Positions 11,478 through 24,300 of a DNA stretch of 64,000 nt are shown in pieces (the first letter of the stretch is position 1; the number at the start of each line of letters is the position of its first letter). This DNA is from Anaspis maculata. Taxonomy: Eukaryota; Arthropoda; Insecta; Coleoptera; Scraptiidae. The stretch is taken from the NCBI GenBank assembly GCA_949128115.1, contig OX421962.1, positions 57,515,787 to 57,579,786 on the forward strand, read 5' to 3'. The notes beneath the pieces were generated by a model. The model saw nothing but the letters and a program-made list of their open reading frames with translations, was not told where the DNA came from and ran no database searches. The position numbers and the translations under genes are program-made.

Positions 11478-12993
11478 TAGGCCAGGCGGTAGGTCATTCT
11501 GGATAGAAAAAATTCCGACCAAAGCTTTTATGGTGTCAAACTCTTCGTAAGGTCAATCTACCACTGAGTTTCCGCCCAAAAACGAGTTTTGCTGATTCCT
11601 CCACATCTGCCCAAAGGTGAAGGATGTCTTGAAGGTGCAAAAAGACCTGTTAAATCCCCGTACTTTCTCATTTTTTTTTGCCTCAATGCAAACGTACAAT
11701 TCTAACGCAAACATTGGAAGCATTTGTCATCATCTCTGTGCCAGTCTTACTGTTGAAAAAAAAGATTCCTTTGTGCGGGTCAGATAAATCACATTTAATT
11801 GTTTTTCCACTCAAGAAAACGATGGAACAACATGTATTTTGGATGTTTTCTAATGACTTGTACTTACTGAACCCATTCATGGCGTTAAAATTTCAATAAC
11901 AGCATTTTTGAAGATGTTGCCCGCTAAGAAGTGCATAATTTTTACCCGCCTGTTCAGCAGCAGTTTTTTCAATTTTACCAAACACCGTTTTCGAAAATTT
12001 TATAGGAAATGACAAGCTGGAACTGTTTTCTGATGATATATCTGGCTTAACTGCGGCACGCTTTTCGAAAGTGTAGGGAACTGATTTCTTTTTGAGCGGT
12101 TCTATTTTACCCGTGTGCGGCCGTGCCTACTTGACATAGACCGGACTGATTGCACAAGCTTGGAAATGTACTCTTTTCCAGCTTTAAAACACGACCATTA
12201 ATGATAAAATAATATATAATTTCTTCATAAATCAATGTACAAAGTCTTTATAATAATGGTCGCGTTTTAAAGCTGGAAAAGAGTACATTTCCAAGCTCGT
12301 GTAATCAGTCCGGTCTATGTCAAGTAGGCACGGCCGCACGCGGGTGAAACATGACCTCTCGAAAAGAAATCAGTTTTTTAGACTTTCAAGTGCGTGCCGC
12401 GGTTGAGCCAGGTACGATATCGTTAGAGAAGAGTTTAAGCTTTTCATTCCTTATGAAATTTTCGCAAACGGTGTTTGGTAAAATTGAAAAAATTGCTGCT
12501 GAACAGGCGGGTAAAAATTATACACTTTTTTGCTGGCAACATCTTCAAAAATGCTGTTATTGAAATTTTAATGCCATAAATGGGTTCAATGGATACCTTT
12601 TATTTGAAAACATACAAAATACATGTTGCTCCATCGTTTTCTTGTGTGGAAGAACGATTAAATGTAATTTATCTGACCCGCACAAAGAAATCTTCCTTTT
12701 CAACAGTAAGAGTGGTACAGAGATGATGACAGATGCTTCCAATGTTTGCGTAAGAGTTGTACGTTTGCATTTAGGTAAATATAGCGAAAAAGTACGAAGG
12801 TTTAACAGGTCTTTTTGCATTTTTGAGGCATCCTTTACCTTCGCGCAGATGTGGAGGAATCAGCACAACTCGTTTTTGGGCGGAAACTCAGTGGTAGATA
12901 ACCACTGATCTTACGAAGAGTTTGACACCATAAAAGCTTTGGTCGGAGTTTTTTCCAGATTGTAGTGATTTTACCGACATACCGCCTGGCCTA
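11478..12993. mobile_element. 1.5 kb palindromic element with similar coding remnants in both arms
   Basis: TAGGCCAGGCGGT at 11478 pairs with ACCGCCTGGCCTA ending at 12993. Arms of about 700 bp meet at a loop of about 50 bp near 12200-12253 (TTTAAAACACGACCATTA against its inverse). Both arms encode the same peptide: on the minus strand at about 11683-11880 (GTEMMTNASNVCVRIVRLH) and on the plus strand at 12642-12908 (GTEMMTDASNVCVRVVRLH). The two copies differ mainly by conservative changes. This suggests a duplicated exon of a transposase or a captured gene, but I recognise no family. Confidence 0.88.
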
Positions 12994-13099
12994 TTTGCTC
13001 ATGAACTACTTGGTTATTAGCAGGTTTTTTCCTGTTGGGGTTTTTCAATAACGATAACAACGAAGTACTGTAAATTTACATTCTTGGATCAGTGGGGTT

Positions 13100-13275
13100 T
13101 TGTTTCGATGGCTTTCTCGTTTTCATCTCTTCCCGGGGCATCACTGCACGATAGTAGATGTCCCAGTACTAAGGAACGCGCGAAAAAAAGTCCTTGGTCC
13201 AGTGCGGATTTGAATCCGAGACCTTCGCATTTGAAAGCGAGCCCAGCTCACCATGCTACCGAGTGGGTTAACTCA
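13100..13275 (-). mobile_element. tRNA-derived SINE-like fragment
   Basis: On the minus strand, a tRNA-like A-box (TAGCATGGTGAGCTGG) is followed about 25 bp later by a B-box (GGATTCAAATCC). This is the internal RNA polymerase III promoter arrangement of a tRNA or tRNA-derived SINE. The acceptor stem does not close well, so I read it as a SINE head and not as a functional tRNA. Confidence 0.5.
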
Positions 13276-14467
13276 AACTTTAAAGGGCTGTATCTCCGTT
13301 ATTAAGCTAGCTATAGGACTGTGTATCTTACGTGTTATTCGGGCCCATGCGCGTAGAATTAGGCGCTTGATATGAAACTTCCAGACAAATAGCGTCTGTT
13401 AACACGTAACATGATCAGAAAAACTATCAATAATCGTTTATGTAAGTGAAATTTTCAACTATTGATGCTCACTGTTTGTGAGTTGTGAGACTGATGTTAT
13501 TTCAATCTTTTAAACATTAAAAACAATCATTTTGAAGGTGGAATAGGAAGGCACGCTTTCGGTTCTTACAAGAAAGAATGGAAATAAACACTGCGTCATG
13601 ACAAGTGTAGAAGCGAGAGTCGATACGATGAAGAAAAAGGTTTCATTTTATTCCGTTTCCGCGAACACGTGGCGTGGAAGTTTTGGTCAGAGCCCTCTCC
13701 GAATCTCCTCTAACTGAAAGCCTCTGGGGCCAAAGGTAGGCGAGCCGCGAGAGCCACTCTCATATGGTACGTTTCAGGCAATCCTTGCTACATGAATGTA
13801 CTGCGGATTGCATAAGACTATCCGGCCCAGAAGCTAGGAAGGAGAACGGCAGAAGCCGTATTCGGGGTTGCCAAGTGAACAAGAAATATAAATTTCAATT
13901 ACTTCGATATAATAATTTCTCAATTTTGAACTTTCATTCCGTATGGTGTCAGATTCCATAACTAGAAGAGCGCAAGGAAACATCTTGCAAAACAAATTGA
14001 TTTTATAGTGACTATTTGAGGTGACAGTATATGTAATATAACGTATTATTGGTAACGGCGGCCATGCCAAATCTGACAACATCGCGATTAACAGACTGTG
14101 GATCATTTGCGAAGTAAACAAGGAACTTCCAATATTTTTATTATTTTGTAAAAAAGAACTATACAAAATAGAAATTTGGCTTGCGACTGGTTCTTCTTCA
14201 CATTTTGAGTAACTTTTTTGTATCTATCTGGAGACTTAGTCATGAAATAGCCTGGTATTCCATAGAAAAATCGATATTTGTCTGGATGTTTCAAATTTGG
14301 CACTAAATAGCGACAGTTGCCTCCATGTTGCATCTGCGCCGTCGGGTCAGGAGAACGCACTATTGGAAGGCATGTTTTTGCAGCTTCATTTTTGATGGTC
14401 TATCCACCCTTAAAATTATTAGGTTTAGGTTTAAAGTCGGGACACCTGTTATAGCCTAACTAACTTC
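13276..14467. other. No gene recognised
   Basis: Intergenic sequence with scattered short frames. A run such as AAAGGGCTGTATCTCC near 13283 resembles the interior of TACAGGG-family palindromes, so part of it may be repeat-derived. Confidence 0.35.
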
Positions 14468-14531
14468 GTGTCATGTTATGTCATGTCTATGAAGTTTATG
14501 TCTATGTCTATGTCTATGGGGCCACTCGTCG

Positions 14532-15119
14532 GTGAGATCCTACATTTTCCGTTTACAAAGAAGAGCTCTTCGTGTTGTTGCGGGTATTGGCTACAGAGAC
14601 GATTGTCGGCCACATTTTGTCAGACTGAAAATCATGACCTTGCCTTGCCTTTATATCTTCCAGTGCTTGGTCCACGTCAAAAACAACTTATCAGAGTACT
14701 CCGCGAATTCGGATATCCATGTGCACGATACAAGGAATAAGCAGCTTTTGCGTCCAGCTCCTCTGCGGCTTACCCGGTCTCGGATGGCCAGTAATTATCA
14801 TGCCATCAGATTCTTCAATAAAGTCCCAGATGAAGTCAAAAAGTTACCTTTATTGTCATTCAAAAGCCATGTCAAAAAACTGTTGATCAAGGAGGCTTAC
14901 TACTCGTGGGACGAGTTTCTCAACTCCGACCACAACGCTTTTTTGTAATTGTACGTTGCTTCAGAACTTTGTTGCATATAATGTGTTTTCTGTTTTTGTA
15001 TTTTATGTTTTACATAATTTTCGGTGAGACGGAAGATCAGCCGTTGAGCTGAATCTCACCTTTTGTGTACCTTTTACACAATAAATTCTTTATTTATTTA
15101 TTTATTTATTTATTTATTA
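14532..15119 (+). pseudogene. Non-LTR retrotransposon 3' end (RT C-terminal part and tail)
   Basis: Bases 14532-14948 encode a peptide with the layout of the C-terminal region after the reverse transcriptase domain of CR1/jockey-group non-LTR elements. The order is an LQRRALRVVAGIGYRDDCR block, a segment with VHDTRNKQLLRPAPLRLTRS, then FFNKVPDEVKKLP and KKLLIKEAYYSWDEFL with a stop. The 3' sequence ends in a (TTTA)n run at about 15083-15118, a typical tail of such elements. The catalytic RT core is missing, so it is a 5'-truncated copy. It lies about 280 bp downstream of the PRPF3 stop. Confidence 0.8.
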
Positions 15120-15396
15120 ATTATGAATGTCACAGTCCATAAATGAATGATGAAATAAAAAGATCTGCCAGCAGTGCCAACGTCTAATAAAAGTACTCAG
15201 TATTAAAATATTCATTTGATTTATTCAATTAATAATCTAAACTGCTACAATACAGTTACTACTTATAAATTAAACATTAAGGTTAACAAAATTCCAAAAC
15301 AACTATGTACAATAATCCACATAATTCCCATCCATTATGCTGAACATAAAAGACAATTTTGAAGCTACAGATAAATAAGCCACATGTTTACTTTTG

Positions 15397-18300
15397 TTAT
15401 GAGACTGTAGTGTCGTTGGCTTGTTCCAAAACTGCCCCGCTGTAAGCCAAATCCCAGTAATGTTCCACCTTGTGCTTCTTGAAATGTTCTCTGGCCAACC
15501 TTTCCGTCGGACACACTTTGAATTTTACTTCGCCGAAATTTCTCTGCTTGCTGGTACCTTCCCAGACTAGGACGCATTTATTTGGCACCTCGTTTCCGTC
15601 TGGGTCCTTGACTGTGTCCTCCTCCCACTTGATTCGATTCAGCATCAATCTAGAAAAAAGATTCATTTGCGGCGGTTTTTTTTTTGTTCTTTTCAAGATG
15701 ATTTATTTCTACAACCCACAGCTGTGTAAGATCAATCACCTGCATCAAGTAAGGTCGGTCAAATTGCGTTTTCCGTTCCTTGCAAAGCACTCCCCCTGCG
15801 ATGAAGGTAGCGTTTTTTGATCAACTTCAACTGACCAGACCTCACTCAGTCACTCACTAACAAATGCATCGTTACCAATCACAGAAACACCATTGCCATT
15901 ATTTGACAGATCCCAATAATTTCAACCTTTCTTCACCAGTCATTCACCTCGTTTGATCCATGCCCCCTCACTACAGATCAACTATGTACTGACAAAGTGT
16001 ATCACTGCTCATTCATACAAACAGGACAGCAACACAAAAAAGTCATCGCTCGTAACGCAAAACGTCACAAGTATTCGTAAGTATAAGTTTTTTTCTTTGC
16101 AATGCAAGGTCGTTCGGGTGCTGGATTGAATTATAGAGATGACTGTACCAACGGCGACAAACCATTACTACAGGACGCGCAACAGACAACAGCTCTCCAT
16201 TCCTTGTTTCAGGCTGTGTCAGAATGGACCAAACTTTTCAAGAGTAAAGTTCACTGATGAAGTAATTACCTACCTATGTGATTTTTAATGGAACTGTGAT
16301 TATTTTGAATGCTTGAGCGTTTTTATGTGTTTATAATATACAGGCTGTCTCAAAAATCGTCACATCGTCACAACTTTTGAAGGTATCACACATAGAGTAC
16401 TTCCTTCCCACTTTTCACTTTAAATACACACTTTCAAAAGCGAACAAGCAAATAACTAATCAAGAGAATAGCCATAAATAATTCGAATGCAAAAGTTGAC
16501 AGTTCCATGAAGTTCATCAAAATAAAAGTGGCCTGATAATCCTGACATGAGCTGGGTGGCAGGAATGCCAATCAGCCGGAGTTATACTTGTCCAGGGGTT
16601 CCTCAAACTTTCGTATAGCGGCAAGTTTTCTGGGTGATCACTCGCGTAAAGCTATGAAATTCTATACATGGAAATAAACCTTTGAATCGTACTTTGATTG
16701 ATTCATTGCTTGATTAAGAGATTAGTGGAAAGGGCCTTCCTTATTAATAGCATAAGAACAATGTCTAGGCAGACCGGCATGCTATCGGTGATTCAAATTC
16801 CACTAGGTGAGCGGCTCCTGAACAAACGCATTTTGCATGTTTTTTTTTTCAAAAATTTAGCCCAAATTTTTGCAAAAGGCACATGCATTTTGTTTGTTTT
16901 GACGAGACAGTTGAATCTTGTTATCAAGGTCACACCCTGTATAATAATAATAGTGTGGCTCTACATCCCACTGAGAGACTTGGCCCACGAAGCGGAAGGT
17001 CAGAGCTTCCGTTCTTTGTATTCACTACCTGGTTGTCGCGGACCACTGCTGGACACCCGAGGTGATGGGGTAAGCAACACGCCTTAGACAAGGCAACCGC
17101 TTCATTACCCCTTGTTCACACAGAACGCAGGTACCCAATTATTTACAGCGACTGGGTTGGTCGCTTGCCCGGAAAGGTTGACGACAGCAGTGAATTTTTC
17201 ATCACTGCCGCCGCGTGGGATCGAACTCACTATTTTTAGGCTCGCAGCCCAGCGCTCCAACCGCTGCGCTATCACCGGCCTACGCTCTGTATAGACTTGG
17301 CAAAATAAAAACCCATAATCATTTACCTTTTATATTTCTTCTGCTGTTTGGGTCCTCCTTCCACCACCACGACGCTACAATCTGGATAGAGGACGACGCA
17401 ACCTGTCATAAAAAGTTGCTTAGCGTTGGTCTCCACTTTGAACTTTTTAGATGCCAATTCGTGCAAATCTCTGATTCGATACAGGGACACGTTAACGCCC
17501 AAAGAAGTGTCCTCTTTTAGTTTTTTCATTTTCTTGTCACGCTTCTGTTCGGTAGTAAGCTGTCTGGCGGCGTTGGCTTCCTCGTGGGCCTTCTGTCTTT
17601 TCGCCATCTGCTCTCTGACGTGGGCCTCCATTTTGGTGGGATCTTGAACCGCTTCTGTGCCCAGGGCTCGCATCAAATTAGAAATTCGCAGTTTCGGTTC
17701 TGGCGGCGGTTCCAAGCCCAAACGGATCTTTTCCTGTTCTTCCTTCCACATTTCTCGTCTGTTTTGTCTGCGCAGCTTCTTGCGTTCTTTTTTCGTCAAA
17801 AAGACAGGCATGTAGACGGGTTTGATGGGATCAGCTGGAATGGAACGTAACTGTTAGATGTAGTTGAAGCTAGTTCGCCAGGTAGTAGTATTACTAAATT
17901 ATTCTTTGCAATTATGCAAGTAGTGATCAATAAGACCACCAAATAACAAAAAAATCGCAAGTACATAATAAGCTTTTCACACCCGCCCCCTAGAAATATA
18001 CTTATATGAGGCAAAAGTATGATTCAATAATTTCATCAAGTTTCATAAAAATTATTGATTTACTTACATTTTACATTCTAAGAAAAACGATACATACTAT
18101 GTTCCAAGTTTTATCAAAATCGGTTTACTTATGAATAAGGTTAATGAAGAGATGGGCGGCGGATCGTGAAAGCAACTTTAAAATTAATAATGTTAATTGA
18201 TAATTATAAAATTATACGAGGCAGAAGTATGTTTCAAGTTTCATCAAAATCGGTTCACAAATATAAAATTCAATAAGGCGGGCTAAGACGGTGAACGTTT

Positions 18301-21300
18301 GGTGAATCCTCTTGTGTCTATGTACTAATGGAGAAGGGAGACATGTAGTCACTTACAAAATAAAAAACACTTTCTACCGACGGAAGGGACAGATCAACGG
18401 CAAAGCGCGGCTAATAACGTATTCTATGGGAAAATGCGACAAAATCCGTTATCAAAATATGAATGTCAATAATTATTATTCAGTTCATAATAATTATGGT
18501 ATGATAGCATGGACCTTCAGAAAATATATTAAAACGTTAATTTCATTCAAGGTGAACACAAAAAGGGAATTACCCAAGTTTCCTATGGAAACAAATCGTG
18601 TTATTTGTTGCTTTGCCTGAAACCTCTGGAACGTTTTACTTGTATTTTTAAAGAACCCGTATTTTTAAAAAATTTTGACTCATCCTGTACAGTAAATGTA
18701 ATTTCAAAACACAAGCAACAGTTCAAAAACGATGTTTTTTTGATCATTTCAAAGAGTTTACAAAAATCGGTATCTACAGATAACAAAAATGGGGGGGGTT
18801 TATATTTTTCAATATTTTTCTGGCATCTTGAAGGATTTCTCTAAACTGCCGTGGACTTTTACGGTCGGTTCGGAACACTCTGTATATTGTCATGTAATGG
18901 ATATCGCGAGGGGCCAACCACTCCGGGAATACCTGTACAAAATGTTCAGAATGCTTTTGCCCATATTCATAGTCGATACTTCGCTCGATCTCCGACTTGA
19001 GCACAGTGTAACTATGGCAACGATTGTTTCATGTGAAGTATTGTCCCAGGGACTTGAGTCATGCTTAAGTCTGAGATCAAGCGAAGTATCGACTATGAGT
19101 ATGGGCATTAGGGAATACTAGAGAATACTTGGAGAATACTAGGAAATAAATGGAAATACCAGAAATATTCGGGTATACTCGGGAATACTTGGGAATACCT
19201 GAGAATACCTGGGAATACTCGAGAATATGCGGGAATATCATGAAATATTTAGGAATACTCTAGGAAACACTTGTATCAGAAAATCTCAGCAGAGATCGGG
19301 AGACGAGCCGTTTTCGATTGTTTAGGGGAAAAATATTGCTGAGAGAACAACACAGTTCGAGGGTGAAGGAAACGGTGCTATGAATTTTTGGGAAAAAGCG
19401 TTAATAAAGGGAAGTGTAGACCAAATTGTCACATTTTTAAACATTGCTTCTCCTGTATGCGTAAAATACCGTATGATCAAAAACATTCCTCCTCTAGGCA
19501 AGCTGTGGAAATCAGCCTCGTTTGCCTGCCAATGACCAGACCACAGCCCTCCTAGATGAGGAAAGTTTTTGATCATAAAATAGTAGTAATATACGAGAAT
19601 TTTTATAGAATTAAAAGCTTATTTAGATCTTGTTTACCCTCATGTTTACCTAATCTAAAAAATGTTGTAGATTCGCCAAAAAGTTCTTGCGCAAATATTA
19701 CCAGGTGCCTGTGTAGCGAGGTTTATGGCATAATAAACAAGTGAATATCCTCTCACGTGCGTGAGTCAAAATAGCGCATATTTTTTAGGGCAGATTTGTC
19801 ATTGATGAAAGTCAAGGTTGAAAATAAGGATGTTCATACGAAACAAGGACAAGAGTAAGTTTCATGTCAATCGTTCCACTGAATTAATAAAGAGATTTCA
19901 AGATGGCGGCGGAATCATGAAGTTCAGCTTGAAAATAAGAATGACCATCCGCGACAAGGGCAAGTTCCAAGTTGCATGAAAATCGCTTCACTAATAAGTG
20001 TCAATATGGCGGCCAAGTTGGCAACTGAATCATGAAATTCAGCTTGAAAATAAGAATGATCATACGAGACGACGGTAAGTTTCAAATTCCATGAAAATCG
20101 TTCCACTAATAGGAAATCTTAATTTGGCGGCCAAGATGGCGGCAGAATCATGAAATTCAGTGGAACGATTAGTGAAACGATTTTTATTAAACTTGGAACT
20201 TACCCTTGTCTCGTATGATAATTTTTACTTTCAAGCCGAGTTTCATAATTCCGCCGCCATCTTAGCCGTCATATTGATTTTTTTTATTAGTGGTACAATT
20301 GTCATGGAACGTGGAACTTCGGGAATCATCTCTCAAAATTTGTTACAACTAGTACCTATAACACCCTGTATATTACAGGGTGAATCAATAGTGAGGGATC
20401 GCAGCATTACGTTTCACCCGTTCAAGATTAAAATATGATTCAAACGCCTATCCACATCGTTTTTCATTCTGCATCACTCAAAAAATATCAATTATACAGG
20501 GTGAGATGAATCATGGTACGTACCATTCAGGTACGTATGTCAACTTCTATTTCAAGCGGAACATAACATTTTGAAAATCGGTTATTTCAGAAATTCATAT
20601 AACTTCATTTATGGAGAACTATAGTGGTAAACGCCTGAAGTAATGGCGCTCGTGTTCCATGCACTCCAGCTGTCATTAGTGTCATTTTAAGCGCACATAA
20701 CCTCAACTATGGAAATGTTATTTCATTTTCATTTGTCAGCACTCAGCATATAACCAGCGGTTTGCGTCACTTCGTGAATTAAAAAGCAGAGAAAAGTCGA
20801 AAAGTCGACAAACGAAAAATAGCGGTGAAAAAAAAGGTAGTGCCGTGTTGAGTACCAGGCTGCACCTTTGCACCAGCTCTTTTTTTCCTCTCAGTGGGGC
20901 TCCTTTCTGCCTCGACTCTTCTTTGAGCATTAGCACTTTTCCCCTTTCCGTACATTTCTTTGAGGGAGGTTATGTACGATAACTGTCAAGAGTGTCAATA
21001 TGGGTGCATGGAACACGTCGCCCTCTACAATCCGTTTTGCCTATAGTTCCCCATTATAATGGCCACCTCCTGTATTTTTTGACATGATTGGATCTGTCTG
21101 TGGTCTGGCTACATTTTTCATAAGGTATGTCCTATACTTAAAAAAATGCATATTTTTTCTAAATATCGGACATTTTTTGTGGAAAATATTTTTTTACACC
21201 CTGTACTGTATCTAAAGCCAAACCTTATCAAGTCAGGAAGGTAAACCTGTCCTTTGTCCTAATTATGGTAGGTATACATTTTTTTGACGTATTGATGCGG

Positions 21301-24300
21301 CGTTGCCGAACTGATATTTTTTTTAGATTTTAACGTATGGCTATTATTATTATATTATTACTAAAAAAATCTCACTGCTTACTTTTATACTTATAACGTT
21401 ATTTGATAACATTATAAAGTGCGAGGGTGCGTCAATTTAAGGTTTTTAGGGGTTTGACTGCGATATATTTGAATTTGGGGACATAGAAAATACTTTGGAA
21501 ATACCTGAGAATAGGTATCTGGAATTTTTAGGAAATATTGGGGAATACAAGGAAATACTGGGGAATACAAGGAAATACTTGGGAATATCGAGAAATAGGG
21601 GGAATACCAAAGAAATACTTGGGAAATAATAGGGAAAACGTGGAAATGCAGGAATAGGTCGGAAATACATGGTATTCTTGGAATACCTGTACAAATTTTC
21701 AAGAGTGGTTGGCCCCTCGGGATATCGTCATTGTGGGTCATTCATAAGTGAGTGAGATGCATACAGGGTAATGAAAAAATTAAAAATCGGTTGTGTCACC
21801 CCAAAACTTCCCCGACGAGTAGCAAGGAATGGATGGAAATTCTATTATGAGACGTCCCTTCGGGTGGGAAGTTAGAATATGAGATAAAGATTGAAGAAAT
21901 GAGATATTTTCTCTAATAAGAGATTCATTTTGAGCCCAATAATTTGAGTCTGGTCTTGATAAGCAGGCCGGTTACTCATTTTAAAGTGGAAAACTCTTGG
22001 AAAACTCAAGATAATTTCAAGAGAAATTGCCTGAAAATGTTCAAGAATCATTAGTTGGCATAAATCTGTTCACTGTAGAAATAAAAGCGAGTGAGGCAGT
22101 CAGACGCGTTGGTACATGGATGAAGGTGAACGATCTGAAACTGGCACCACAGAAAGATTGAAAATAATTTGCAGGAAATTGAAAAATTTTAAAATTCGAA
22201 TTTACCGGGAAAAACTCAAATCTTTTTCTAAATCATCTTATTATGAAGATCGTCAATTACGGCTTCACTTTAAGCTTCATCATTCAAGCCCGGTTTCGAT
22301 AACCCAGGCCTGTTTTACATTTTCAACAGGGAAATTCGCGGGAAATTGAAAAGAAAATCATTGGAAAATGTTCAAGAGCCAGTTACCTCTTTAAAAAAAA
22401 AAATTGGTGAAAATCTGTCCACGGGATAAAAAGTTGGAAAATTTGCAGTTCTTCCAGAGATGAAAAGTCGGAAACCCTGTGTCCGATTTCGAAAATTTTC
22501 CCTCCAAAAATTAATTCAATCTTCCCTCCAACTTTCATTCCATGAAAATAAATATTTCGTGGGGTTTACCTTACCACATGTCAAAGTTTGCATTGCAGTT
22601 TTTTCAAATTCACGGAATGTGCTCATTTCATTTTGAAAAAATTACCGTCGGAAAACCGAAACCGTGCCGATTTTGAAAATAGGTCTACACGACGCCCAAT
22701 CCAATACATACACTTTCGGTATCAGTATGATTTTTCGAATAGTCGATCCCCGAGCAAGAATGAATTATTGAGTGGAGTCCTGCATCAAAAGCAAATCGTC
22801 CTGGTCAAAATACGGGCGAGAGGCCCTCTCTGGTGGCAACAGCATTCATAACGCTCGACTGGAAAATGGTGGAAAATTGCAACTGCAGACTTATTTCGAC
22901 TCTTTTGTTTTGTTGATTCCTGTCAAATTTGGTCCCAATCCCTCGAATAGATTTTGGATAATTAAATGGTGAACTTGACTGTTCTGAATACAGTTTTTTT
23001 TTTATGGACTTTCAAACGGCATATCGCAAGTCAAGTTCCGTGAGATATAGCTTCTGTCATTTTCTTGATAATGACACTTCTGTTTAACAGATGACAGCCA
23101 AAAACTAATGGGCTCATTCGACGGTGAAACCATGTCTGTGTACCAAATTTTAAGTCGATCGGATAAACTTTGCGGCTGTTATCGTGGAAAGTTACAGACA
23201 CACAAACATATATACACACATACCGACAGAGATCATTCTGGAAATTGTCTTAATCGTCATAGGGGATCTCAAAACGAATATATCTGTCAAAATCTCGAAA
23301 ACATTTGTTAGCGCGTTCACAATACTTCCTCTCCTCGTTGGGTGGGTCAGGGAAGTAAAATAATAACAATGGATCAAGGCAAAGTTCCATCTTTTGACCT
23401 TCTATTATTTTCAAAAGAAAGCTAAGAAAACTGAACTTCTTTTTGCCAATTGGAAGCAGTTTTTAAACCGCCTTGGACTTATTTTCCGCAAATTTTGCGG
23501 CACCATGTATAATAAAAATAAAAATACTCACTTGGACATCTCATTTGAGTGGGATGTTCAACCAGAGTGTTGATAACAGACTCCTTGATTACAATCTTTC
23601 CATCTTTCATTGTATCCAAATCATCAACCAAAATCACAGAATCCCACCATTCCATTTGCGGCGTATCCTCCACAGCCCCTTCAGATTTTGCTATAAGTGC
23701 TAATTTGGTCGCTGATGATATGCCAGTCTTCTTGGCTATTTGCGAAATTTCATTTTGCAACTTTTCCAACTGCGCCTGGAAATATCAAAACTATTAGAAA
23801 ACTTTCAAAATGTGAACTGAAAAAGTCAGGTACCTTCATGCGAATTCGCTCGGCGAGTTGTTGGAATTTGCCAGGTTCATGAAACCGCAATGCCCTCTTG
23901 GTCCGAATCGCCGGCTTCACGCCGATGCGTCCATCGAAGAATTTTGTTTCACTAGAATCCTCCACTTTGTCAGTCAGTTGCGTTCGGAACTGTTCCCGTT
24001 TTTGTGCACGAATATTTGCTTTCAAAGTAGGAACCACGTGAGTGAGTTGGACAGCTTTGCCGGACTTGTCCACAGTTCTGCCCTCGTCGTCCAAAATCAA
24101 AGGCGTCGGCTTATTGGGAACCACCGGAATTTGAATAGCATTGGCCAGAATTCCAGTCGACAATTTGCTTTTGATTTGGGCCTGCAGTTGGGCTATCTTT
24201 CTAGCTTTGTCCGCATCGCCTCTGTTGAGAAGGCCCATTGGGATTCCGTAAATGCTCGGCTGGGGAATGTTCAGATTGTTCAGAGCTACATTGTTTTTCC

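Noticed and set aside
21412..21741. Reverse-strand frame rich in Phe-Pro-Ile-Ser repeats
   Set aside because: By-product of the GGAATAC minisatellite, not a structural protein gene.
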